A stretch of DNA of 6,291 nt from Bacteroidales bacterium (lineage in GTDB: Bacteria; Bacteroidota; Bacteroidia; Bacteroidales; UBA7960), in assembly GCA_003557965.1 (NCBI GenBank), contig PWND01000302.1, forward strand, positions 1 through 6,291, written 5' to 3'. Each line of letters begins with the position of its first letter. Position 1 is the stretch's first letter. A model generated the notes under the pieces. It ran no database searches, was not told the origin of the DNA, and worked only from the letters and a program-made list of their open reading frames with translations. Made by a program: the position numbers and the translations under genes. This document shows positions 1 through 6,152 of the stretch, piece by piece.

Positions 1-132
1 AACAGCAACAGCTTTATCCAGTTGTCCTGAAGTGAAGTACCGGTTAAACTCATGCTGCCTTTGATAATAAGTCCTGCAGGATGGAAAAATTATGAAGAAT
101 AATAAAAATATAATGATTAATCTTTTAATCAT
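1..132 (-). CDS. N-terminal fragment of a small lipoprotein, cut by the left edge
   Basis: An open frame of 44 codons runs from an ATG at 132-130 to the left edge, so the 3' part is missing. Residues 1-19 form a typical lipoprotein signal: MIKR, a core of about 13 Leu/Ile/Phe residues, then Phe-Pro-Ser-Cys with the lipidated Cys at 19. The mature part begins RTYYQRQHEFNRYFTSGQ and continues LDKAVAV, which resembles the opening helices of a TPR-like repeat (aromatic residues, then a Gly-x-Leu-x-x-Ala pattern). It lies downstream of lpoB on the same strand, 148 bp away, with a hairpin between them, so it may have its own promoter or be read through from lpoB. By context and N-terminus it could be the COG3014-type lipoprotein that I recall beside LpoB homologues, but 25 mature residues cannot prove this. 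That it is a lipoprotein gene is well supported; its function is not. Confidence 0.72.
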   Translation of the reverse strand, partial: MIKRLIIIFLLFFIIFPSCRTYYQRQHEFNRYFTSGQLDKAVAV

Positions 133-184
133 ACTATTACAATTATAACATAGTTAAATTACCAAATTTTTAACAATGGCATGA

Positions 185-245
185 AATAAAAACCAATATT
201 CCGGGAAAACTAATTATTTATAAAAACAGAATATTGGTTTTTATT
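185..245 (-). terminator. Rho-independent-like terminator after lpoB (perfect 17-bp inverted repeat)
   Basis: Bases 185-201 and 229-245 are perfect reverse complements (17 bp) around a 27-base loop. Read on the minus strand, the 3' arm ends GGTTTTTATT, so a T-rich run closes the stem, and the 5' arm has the matching A-run. It starts 36 bp after the lpoB stop codon. The stem has few G/C pairs and a long loop, so its strength is uncertain. The symmetry would also let it work on plus-strand transcripts, although no plus-strand gene is seen upstream in this window. Confidence 0.6.
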
Positions 246-280
246 ATGGTCATTATGCTAATGCTTTTTAGGCAGCATTG

Positions 281-865
281 TTAGTTTCTTACGGTTTTCT
301 TAATTTGTTTTTCACCTAACCACACCTTTTCGTTGGTTTCCATATCAGAGAGTTCAAGGTTAACCTGGTAAAAAATAACTTTTTCTCTTCCATGCTGGTC
401 AATAATAGAGTTTATTGTTCCTGTGAGCATATAGTCCGCCCCTAATTCTCTTCTCCATTTTGCAACAGTAGCCGGGTCAGCAAATTCGTGCTGGTCTGCT
501 CTCTCTTCACGCATTTGTTCTCTGAATTCAGCACTTTGAACTATGCGAACCAATCCCGAATTAACCAACTCTCTTTCCATGTTACGGATGAATGTTTCTC
601 CATCAATGTGTTCATGCGTTCGATTTCTTACATCGCCAACAATAATTACCGGTTGACGTTCATTTCTGTTTTCAAAGCGGCCCAGCCATGGACGGCTTAA
701 CACATCATTAATCATTTCTTCCGCTACAAAGCGGCTGTCAGAATCATTCCAGCGGCCACTGAGGTCAATGGTTGTACCCGGATCTACCCTTGAAACAGTA
801 CGCTGCTGACAAGAGTAAAGAGCGAAAAATAACAGTGCCAGAGAAATTATAGATAATCGTTTCAT
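281..865 (-). CDS. lpoB: LpoB-family penicillin-binding protein activator lipoprotein
   Basis: A 194-residue lipoprotein, close in size to E. coli LpoB. Residues 1-19 are a lipoprotein signal peptide (MKRL, a hydrophobic core, then Leu-Tyr-Ser-Cys with Cys19). The +2 residue is Gln, which suggests no inner-membrane retention by the proteobacterial rule. The LpoB domain follows at about 35-190: WNDSDS at 40-44, FVAEEMINDVL at 46-56, VGDVRNRTHEHIDGETFI at 76-93, AKWRRELGADYMLTGTI at 135-151, and YQVNLELSDMETNEKVW at 166-182. These match the family pattern of a 'NRT.E.ID' strand-turn and an 'ADY.LtG.i' strand. In E. coli, LpoB spans the periplasm from the outer membrane and stimulates PBP1b through its UB2H domain; for this organism the PBP partner is inference. 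The linker between Cys19 and the domain is short (about 15 residues), unlike the long disordered linker of the E. coli protein. The ATG at 865 is fixed by the signal peptide. The upstream sequence is A/T-rich without a Shine-Dalgarno site. Confidence 0.88.
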   Translation of the reverse strand: MKRLSIISLALLFFALYSCQQRTVSRVDPGTTIDLSGRWNDSDSRFVAEEMINDVLSRPWLGRFENRNERQPVIIVGDVRNRTHEHIDGETFIRNMERELVNSGLVRIVQSAEFREQMREERADQHEFADPATVAKWRRELGADYMLTGTINSIIDQHGREKVIFYQVNLELSDMETNEKVWLGEKQIKKTVRN

Positions 866-913
866 AAGTTTGTTGTTTAGTTTATTATTAAATTAGTTGA
901 ATTATATTCATAT

Positions 914-944
914 TGAAATTATGCTATCTTTAATATTTGCCAAA
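914..944 (-). promoter_or_regulatory. Weak candidate promoter for lpoB
   Basis: On the minus strand a TTTG (944-941) is followed after 19 bases by TAATTTCA (921-914). This resembles the Bacteroidota -33 TTTG / -7 TAnnTTTG arrangement, but only 4 of the 6 defined -7 positions match. Transcription would start near 907, giving a leader of about 40 bases before the lpoB ATG. In sequence this AT-rich, such matches also arise by chance. Confidence 0.2.
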
Positions 945-959
945 CTATTAAAACTTCCC

Positions 960-1082
960 TTAATAATTTGTTGCTGTCTTACGCTGTTTTTGAAAATATT
1001 TAAATCTCATAATATAAGGGTAATTCTGCTTATAAAGCCATTCCGGCCAACCTGCGTATTCCCTGTTTTTAATATTTTGCAT
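960..1082 (-). CDS. Doubtful 40-codon ORF between trmJ and lpoB
   Basis: An ATG at 1082-1080 opens a 40-residue frame ending at TAA 962-960. The translation has the segment EYAGWPEWLYKQNYPYIMRF, with two Trp, three Pro/Gly and several Tyr residues, unusually balanced for random AT-rich DNA, and a basic C-terminus. It lies in the same direction as its neighbours, 47 bp after trmJ. Against it: no recognisable family, no ribosome-binding signal, a start codon buried in a hairpin (1071-1105), and a length that chance allows. It could be a small protein, a decayed gene remnant or noise. Low confidence. Confidence 0.18.
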   Translation of the reverse strand: MQNIKNREYAGWPEWLYKQNYPYIMRFKYFQKQRKTATNY

Positions 1083-1105
1083 ATCAAAATAAATGCCAAA
1101 ATATT
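1071..1105 (-). other. AT-rich hairpin just downstream of trmJ
   Basis: AATATTTTGCAT (1071-1082) pairs with 1093-1105, reading ATGCCAAAATATT on the plus strand, giving 12 pairs with one bulged base and a 10-base loop. It begins 24 bp after the trmJ stop and could protect or define the 3' end of that mRNA. On the minus strand the stem is followed by A-rich, not U-rich, sequence, so it is not a standard intrinsic terminator for trmJ. In plus orientation it is followed by a short T-run. Confidence 0.35.
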
Positions 1106-1128
1106 TTTATCATTAAAATAATTCCGGT

Positions 1129-1833
1129 TTATTTTATTCTTCCATGATATTTCTTTAAATAATGTTTGCAAAAAGAGTGGAAAAGGTTTATATCATCTTT
1201 CTTCATAGCCATTAATCGTTCCATAATTCGAGGGTAAATTATTCCCTCCGGGCTCAAACCCACGTCATACAAAATCTGCTTTGCTTTATTTTTAACAATA
1301 ACCTGCTCATCCCGGTTTATACTTGTTTGAATCTTTTTTGCATGAACAAGAGTAAGCCTAGACAGGTGATTTGCATAAACCATAACAGCTTGTGCTAAGT
1401 TTAATGAAGGATATTTGTTTACCATAGGTATAGTAGAAAAAATATCGCAAAATGAAAGCTGGGAATTACTCAGCCCTGATTCTTCCCCTCCAAATACCAC
1501 TGCAACAGTTGAAATGGTGTTTTCTTTTTCATTAATTATATTATGTAATGCTTCAACAGGATAATAATTTAAGGAGACATTTCTTTTCTTTGCTGCCGAC
1601 CCAATAACAAAAGAAATATCATTTATGGCTTCCTCCAGGGTATTAAAAACACTAGCTTTTTCCAGAATATCTTTAGACCCATGAGCCAATGACCTTGACT
1701 TACTTCCCAGGTGTGAACATAATGGGTTAACCAGCCTTAGATTATTAATTCCCATTGTTTTTATTGCCCTTGCAGCAGCTCCAATATTTTCTTCTCTTGA
1801 AGTATCACATAATATTAAATATAATTCAGGCAT
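1129..1833 (-). CDS. trmJ: TrmJ-type tRNA (Cm32/Um32) 2'-O-methyltransferase, SPOUT family
   Basis: A 234-residue SpoU/TrmH-class (SPOUT) methyltransferase, close in length and layout to E. coli TrmJ (246 aa). It would transfer a methyl group from AdoMet to the ribose 2'-OH of residue 32 in the tRNA anticodon loop, in the cytoplasm. Motif 1 is at 16-28 (NIGAAARAIKTMG, with conserved Asn16 and the presumed catalytic Arg22). Motif 2 is at 112-123 (VVFGGEESGLSN). Motif 3 is at 135-150 (IP...YPSLNLAQAV), which forms the trefoil-knot AdoMet site. The C-terminal part, about 165-234, resembles TrmJ's helical extension (LYDVGLSPEGI, then PRIMERLMAMKKDDINLF). The N-terminus MPELYLILCDTSREENIG begins directly with the first Rossmann strand, so no other start is needed. 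The LVNP segment at 34-37 also matches TrmJ. The precise target position (32) is inferred from similarity; another SpoU rRNA/tRNA 2'-O-methyltransferase is the main alternative. It is transcribed divergently from the DUF3857 pair. Confidence 0.85.
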   Translation of the reverse strand: MPELYLILCDTSREENIGAAARAIKTMGINNLRLVNPLCSHLGSKSRSLAHGSKDILEKASVFNTLEEAINDISFVIGSAAKKRNVSLNYYPVEALHNIINEKENTISTVAVVFGGEESGLSNSQLSFCDIFSTIPMVNKYPSLNLAQAVMVYANHLSRLTLVHAKKIQTSINRDEQVIVKNKAKQILYDVGLSPEGIIYPRIMERLMAMKKDDINLFHSFCKHYLKKYHGRIK

Positions 1834-1856
1834 TTATAATAGTATTAAAATTTTAA

Positions 1857-1864
1857 CAAAAATA
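1857..1864 (-). promoter_or_regulatory. Candidate -7 element for trmJ
   Basis: On the minus strand TATTTTTG (1864-1857) fits the Bacteroidota -7 consensus TAnnTTTG at every defined position. Transcription would start near 1850, leaving a leader of roughly 16 bases before the trmJ ATG at 1833. No clear TTG element is present at the expected -33 distance; that place is taken by the GC-rich segment around 1880-1889. Confidence 0.3.
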
Positions 1865-1931
1865 CGAAATAATATTATTGGCGCCATGGATGCCATATTG
1901 CCGAAAAAGTAGCACTAGCATTAATTATTTT

Positions 1932-1964
1932 TTTACAAAAAATTGAATTTTACCTATTATTTTG
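1932..1964 (+). promoter_or_regulatory. Candidate promoter for the DUF3857 operon
   Basis: TATTTTG (1958-1964) resembles the Bacteroidota -7 element TAnnTTTG with one T missing, and TTTACA (1932-1937) lies 20 bases upstream as a possible -33 region. Transcription would begin near 1971, at the start of the 13-T tract. The match is imperfect and the region is very AT-rich. Confidence 0.22.
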
Positions 1965-1970
1965 ATTAGC

Positions 1971-1983
1971 TTTTTTTTTTTTT
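1971..1983 (+). repeat. Homopolymer of 13 T upstream of the DUF3857 operon
   Basis: Thirteen consecutive T residues sit between the candidate promoter and the start codons at 2003/2033. Tracts of this length are prone to slipped-strand mutation and polymerase slippage. Here it lies in the predicted 5' leader, so length changes would alter leader or promoter spacing rather than the reading frame. The exact count may also be a sequencing or assembly artefact. Confidence 0.8.
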
Positions 1984-2032
1984 GCCCAAAACTTTTAAAA
2001 TAATGCAAAATTTCAACAAAAAACTAAAAATC

Positions 2033-4099
2033 ATGATTTGCAAGCCACTTTTTAAAATTTTCTTTTTTTCATTACTTAATTTACGCTTTCCAAAACACGT
2101 AGCTTTTATACTTTTATTGTTTACAGGCATTACAGCTTTTGCCCAAAGCCCTGATATGCGTTTACGCAGGGTTGATGATTCCCTGGTAAAAATGACACAC
2201 TATGAGAATGATTCAACTGCTAATGCAGTTATATTAGGCGACAAGGGAAGAATACACATAAAGTACTGCCGAAATGATGGTTGGCAAGTTGAATATAACA
2301 GGCATTTAAGGATAAAAATATTTAACAGGGATGCTTTTGATCTTGCTGATTTCAGGATTCCAATATACAGGGGGGAGAGGCTTGTTACATTGAGGGCATA
2401 CGTTTTCAGCCCTGAGGAAGGAGGTGGAGTAGATCGTACCAGGTTTAGGAGGAGAAATGCCTATGAAGAAGAAATCAGCAACAACTTATCATACACAGTT
2501 TTTGCGCTTCCAAATGTCAGGGAGGGATCTGTTATTGACCTGGAGTACACCATTAATTCGCCATTTTTATCATTTTTGCCAGACTGGCAATTCCAATCAC
2601 TATATCCAAAAGTCTTTAGCGAACTCACGGTAATTACTCCGGAATATTTTGACTATAATACATTAATGCAGGGATTTTTGCAGGTAACGGAGCACGAACA
2701 AACAACCAGAAGAGGCCAGTTAGTTTTTCAATGGGTTGATCGCGCCGGGCTTCATGATACAGAGCCAAGAACACATACCAGCAGGATAGATTTTAGAGAA
2801 GACATAAACAAATACCGTATAGATAATATCCCAGCTTTTACATTGGAGCCACACATGAATTCTCCAGTTAATTATTTATCAAAGATTGAGCATGAGCTTG
2901 TAGCTTATTGGCCACCTCAGGGAGCCCGAACTGATTTTGGTTCAACATGGGCACAAATAAACGAGCAGCTAATGGATTCTGACTCATTTGGGCGTCAATT
3001 TAACCGGGCAGGATTTTTAAGTGACGAAATAGAGTTAATAAAAAGTAAATACTCTGAGCCAATGGAAAGGATGATAGCTGCCCACAACATTGTACAAAGT
3101 AAAATGTTTTGGAATGGTTTAAATAGCCTTTATTCACGTGACGGCCTTAGAAGAGCGTGGAGAAACGAAGAAGGAAATGCCGCAGATATTAATTTAACAT
3201 TGATTTTATTATTAAAAGAGCTGGGAATTAATGCTAGCCCTGTAATATTAAGTACCAGGAACAATGGTATAATAAACCCGGTTCAGGTTATGCTTAGCAA
3301 GTATAATTATGTTATTGCACATGCCAGCATTGATGGGAAAGAGTTTTTACTTGATGCAACAGAAAAAGACACTCCATTTTATTTATTACCTGAGAGGTGC
3401 ATAAATGGGCAGGGACGATTAATTGATGGCCGTGTAGGCAGATGGGTAAATTTACTGGCAATACAAGATAACATTGTTAACAAAACAATAAATATTCAAT
3501 TAGAGCCATGTGGTTCAATGCATGTGAACTTGACAAAACTTAAAGATAACTACCTGAAACTTGAAAAAATTAAAGAATATAAAAGATTTGCAGATGAGGA
3601 TGAATACATGGAAAACTTTGAGTCAGAAAACCAGGGAGTTGAGCTTGTTTCATTTTCAATGGAAAATAATGATACATGGGCTGATCCATTAATTTGTGAG
3701 TATGAGTTTGTGATTCCGGAAATAAGCACCAGCCCACAGGAAGTTATATACATAAATCCTTTTGTTACTGACAGAATAGAAAGCAATCCCTTCAGAATTG
3801 AAGAGAGATTGTTCCCTGTAGATTTTGTATATCCTCATAAAAGGCATTTTGAAATAATTGTTGAAATTCCTGAAGGATATGAAGTTGAGGAGCTGCCAAG
3901 GGGAACCAGTACCAACTTGTCGGGAAGAAGTGCCGGGTTTGTTAGTAGGTATATTGTAAATGAAAACAATATTGAAATAACATTTGAAATTAACATTAAT
4001 AAAGCTGTCTTTTTGCCGGACGAGTACAATGACCTCAGGCAACTTTATTCACAAATCGTTGAAGAACAAGCAAGGCAAATTGTGCTAAAACGATTATAA
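2033..4099 (+). CDS. Exported DUF3857 protein with a degenerate (pseudo-)transglutaminase domain
   Basis: A 688-residue protein counted from the ATG at 2033. In-frame alternatives are the ATG at 2003 (+10 residues) and a TTG at 1982. I prefer 2033 because it gives a signal peptide of about 37 residues ending ITAFA before QSPD, whereas the longer starts make an unusually long n-region; none has a Shine-Dalgarno site. Domain order: DUF3857 at about 60-250 (an all-beta N-terminal domain), transglutaminase/papain-like core at about 310-450, and a beta-rich C-terminal domain to 688. At the usual GDCKD nucleophile motif this protein has GNAAD (381-385), so Ala383 replaces Cys. At the usual FNHV motif it has YNYV, so Tyr426 replaces His. 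Asp441 in LLDAT is kept. A cysteine-protease or transglutaminase reaction is therefore not expected; a binding or scaffolding role is inference. Close to the next gene, with which it forms an operon. Periplasmic or cell-surface location is inferred from the signal peptide. Specific function unknown. Confidence 0.85.
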   Translation: MICKPLFKIFFFSLLNLRFPKHVAFILLLFTGITAFAQSPDMRLRRVDDSLVKMTHYENDSTANAVILGDKGRIHIKYCRNDGWQVEYNRHLRIKIFNRDAFDLADFRIPIYRGERLVTLRAYVFSPEEGGGVDRTRFRRRNAYEEEISNNLSYTVFALPNVREGSVIDLEYTINSPFLSFLPDWQFQSLYPKVFSELTVITPEYFDYNTLMQGFLQVTEHEQTTRRGQLVFQWVDRAGLHDTEPRTHTSRIDFREDINKYRIDNIPAFTLEPHMNSPVNYLSKIEHELVAYWPPQGARTDFGSTWAQINEQLMDSDSFGRQFNRAGFLSDEIELIKSKYSEPMERMIAAHNIVQSKMFWNGLNSLYSRDGLRRAWRNEEGNAADINLTLILLLKELGINASPVILSTRNNGIINPVQVMLSKYNYVIAHASIDGKEFLLDATEKDTPFYLLPERCINGQGRLIDGRVGRWVNLLAIQDNIVNKTINIQLEPCGSMHVNLTKLKDNYLKLEKIKEYKRFADEDEYMENFESENQGVELVSFSMENNDTWADPLICEYEFVIPEISTSPQEVIYINPFVTDRIESNPFRIEERLFPVDFVYPHKRHFEIIVEIPEGYEVEELPRGTSTNLSGRSAGFVSRYIVNENNIEITFEININKAVFLPDEYNDLRQLYSQIVEEQARQIVLKRL

Positions 4100-4111
4100 A
4101 ACTATATCAAA

Positions 4112-6031
4112 ATGCTTTATTACAAGTCTTTCACTTCAGGGATTGCGCTTATTATTATTTTCATGCTAAGTTGCGCCAATGATTCTTTGGCTAATGAATT
4201 CAGTGTTAGAGGCATCTCTGAAGATTTAAAAAGAAATGCAAACGCAGTTTACAGAATTAACAACCAGGAAGTTACTATTAGAAGGCCAGACAGGTACACC
4301 GTAAAGTATGAAGTAGCGGTAACCATAATGAATGAAAATGGCAGAAATGCTGGTGTTTTTTTTATACCATACGACAGCTATTCACAGCCCAGGTTTCGGG
4401 GTGGGGAAATATATGATTCAAATGGTAATCAAATAAACAGAATACGACGCCGTGACCTGGAAGATCACAGTTTCATTTCAGGGTTTTCGCTTTATGATGA
4501 AAACAGGATAACGTATTATGTGCCCCGAATGACTACATATCCGTACACTGTAAGATATGAGTATGAAGTAAATTATAGCAGAGGGCTTTTTTATGCAATG
4601 ACTTTTTTCCCTAATGCTAATTATCGAAGATCAACGGAAAAAGCAACTTTAAGGATAAGCTATCCTTCTGATATCGGCATTTATTACCAGGAATTCAATT
4701 TAGGTGAGATAGCCTCAAAAACCAAAGACAACAATGAGATTGTATGGGAGTTTTCAAACTTGCCTGCAATCCGAAAAGAGCATTTATCACCTTCAAGGAT
4801 AAGAGTTTTGCCAGGAATAAAATTCACAGCCAATGAGTTTGCCATTGATGGTTATCATGGCTCTAATGAATCATGGAAAGAATTTGGGAAATGGGTGTGG
4901 TCTTTAATTGACGGGCTTGACGATTTGCCTGCCAGCACTGTTGACAAACTTGAAAGGATGACAGAAGGGCTTGAAACAAAAAAAGAAAAAATAGAGGCTA
5001 TATATAGCTATATGCAATCAAGAACGCGCTATGTTAATATTAGCCTTGGAATTGGGGGGCTAAAGCCATTTGATGCACAAACTGTTGACCAAACCGGCTA
5101 TGGAGATTGTAAAGCTCTTACAAACTACATGATGGCTATGTTAAAGGCAGTAAATATAGACTCTTACTATACTTTGGTTTATGGAAGCACCGGGGGTTAT
5201 GAGTTTTATCCTGACTTCATCACAAATCAGTTTAACCATGTGATTCTTTGTGTTCCCTTAGAAAATGACACGATTTGGCTGGAAAACACAAATCAAAGCA
5301 TTCCGTTTGGATATTTAGGTTCACATACTGACAACCGAAGTGTTTTAATAATAAAAGAAGATGGTGGTGTATTAACGAAAACGCCTTCATATTCGCTAAA
5401 TGACAATAATATTAGCACTACGGCAAAAATAAAGTTAGATCCTTCAGGAAGTGGAAGCGCTGACATACATATTACTTATGGCGGGCATTATTTTTCAAGG
5501 CCTTTAAGTGTTGCCCGGCAAAATAATGAAGAGCAAATTAAATGGTTATACAGTAATGATTATTTGCCAGATTACAGCATTACTAATCACTCAATAGCCA
5601 CACAAAATGAATACTTTACACCACAAGGATTTGTTGAATTCAATGCAAATTTAAGGTCTTATGCCAGTACAAGCCGAAACAGGCTGTTTGTTCCTCTTGC
5701 TGTGTTATCATCGAAAAAAGAACTACCGCCACGCATCAGAAACAGGAGCAATCCTTTTGAGTTAAAGTTTGAACGAAGCTATAATGACACTATTACTTTT
5801 ATATTACCTGAAGGATTTGCTATAGAATCATCCCCTTCTGATGTTTTTTTAGAATCAGAGTTCGGTACTTATAAAGCTAATTTTGAAATAAAGCAAAATA
5901 AAATAGTATATACAAGGAGCCTTAAAGAGCTCCCGGGATATTTTCCTCCTGAAAAATACCAGGACTTTTTTGAATTCCGACAAAATATAAACAGGGCTGA
6001 TAGCCAAAGCTTTATTTTAGTCAGGGAATAA
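4112..6031 (+). CDS. Exported DUF3857/transglutaminase-like protein with Cys and His retained
   Basis: A 639-residue protein starting 12 bp after the preceding stop, so very likely co-transcribed. The N-terminus has a hydrophobic segment (about 10-20) followed by Met-Leu-Ser-Cys21 and then SLA-NEF. It could be a weak lipobox or a signal peptidase I site after Ala27; the sequence does not decide. Domain order: DUF3857 at about 40-240, transglutaminase-like core at about 285-400, and a C-terminal beta domain ending with the family-like YNDTITFILPEGF and FGTY segments and a GYFPPEKYQDFFEF segment. The active-site motifs are YGDCK (Cys333) and QFNHV (His376). The third position reads WLENTNQ, so Glu391 stands where many relatives have Asp. 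This favours an active or at least Cys-His-competent papain-fold enzyme (transglutaminase, peptidase or amidase), but the substrate is unknown. It is a diverged paralogue of the upstream gene. No intrinsic terminator follows; a structured repeat begins within about 10 bp. Confidence 0.87.
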   Translation: MLYYKSFTSGIALIIIFMLSCANDSLANEFSVRGISEDLKRNANAVYRINNQEVTIRRPDRYTVKYEVAVTIMNENGRNAGVFFIPYDSYSQPRFRGGEIYDSNGNQINRIRRRDLEDHSFISGFSLYDENRITYYVPRMTTYPYTVRYEYEVNYSRGLFYAMTFFPNANYRRSTEKATLRISYPSDIGIYYQEFNLGEIASKTKDNNEIVWEFSNLPAIRKEHLSPSRIRVLPGIKFTANEFAIDGYHGSNESWKEFGKWVWSLIDGLDDLPASTVDKLERMTEGLETKKEKIEAIYSYMQSRTRYVNISLGIGGLKPFDAQTVDQTGYGDCKALTNYMMAMLKAVNIDSYYTLVYGSTGGYEFYPDFITNQFNHVILCVPLENDTIWLENTNQSIPFGYLGSHTDNRSVLIIKEDGGVLTKTPSYSLNDNNISTTAKIKLDPSGSGSADIHITYGGHYFSRPLSVARQNNEEQIKWLYSNDYLPDYSITNHSIATQNEYFTPQGFVEFNANLRSYASTSRNRLFVPLAVLSSKKELPPRIRNRSNPFELKFERSYNDTITFILPEGFAIESSPSDVFLESEFGTYKANFEIKQNKIVYTRSLKELPGYFPPEKYQDFFEFRQNINRADSQSFILVRE

Positions 6032-6040
6032 CATCGGTTC

Positions 6041-6152
6041 GCGTTTATGTGCAGTAGCGAATTAGAAGCACTTACCTGTCCGTTAAGCACAAAGTTTCTT
6101 AGAAGCACAGACCTTCGATTTACCACTGCACCCGCTATTGCCACATACACGC
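6041..6152. repeat. Imperfect inverted repeat, arms of 19 and 20 bases
   Basis: The plus-strand arm GCGTTTATGTGCAGTAGCG (6041-6059) matches the reverse complement of 6133-6152, GCGTGTATGTGGCAATAGCG, at 17 positions with two substitutions and one inserted G. The arms enclose 73 bases. A second, overlapping inverted match is GTGCAGT (6049-6055) with ACTGCAC (6125-6131), so alternative foldings are possible. Confidence 0.7.
6062..6108. repeat. Direct repeat TTAGAAGCAC with a shortened middle copy
   Basis: TTAGAAGCAC occurs at 6062-6071 and 6099-6108. A shortened form TTAAGCAC lies between them at 6083-6090. The shared AAGCAC cores begin at 6066, 6085 and 6103, so they are spaced 19 and 18 bases apart. 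All three lie within the loop of the larger inverted repeat. Confidence 0.6.

Noticed and set aside
145..176. Promoter for the edge lipoprotein (TTG at 176-174 and TATGTTAT at 152-145 on the minus strand)
   Set aside because: The -7 match is poor and would leave almost no leader before the ATG at 132; a chance match in AT-rich DNA is as likely.
488..700. Plus-strand 70-codon ORF inside lpoB
   Set aside because: Antisense to the conserved LpoB domain; no independent support.
897..1121. Plus-strand 74-codon ORF in the trmJ-lpoB gap
   Set aside because: The translation is mostly Leu/Ile/Phe/Lys as expected from AT-rich DNA, has no recognisable family or ribosome-binding signal, and spans a hairpin; it is probably chance.
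3550..4042. Three minus-strand ORFs inside the first DUF3857 gene
   Set aside because: They are antisense shadows of a clear coding frame with no protein-like features of their own.
6062..6108. CRISPR-like array
   Set aside because: The repeats are only 6-10 bases with two full copies and unequal units; repeat length and number are far below those of CRISPR arrays, and no cas gene is present.
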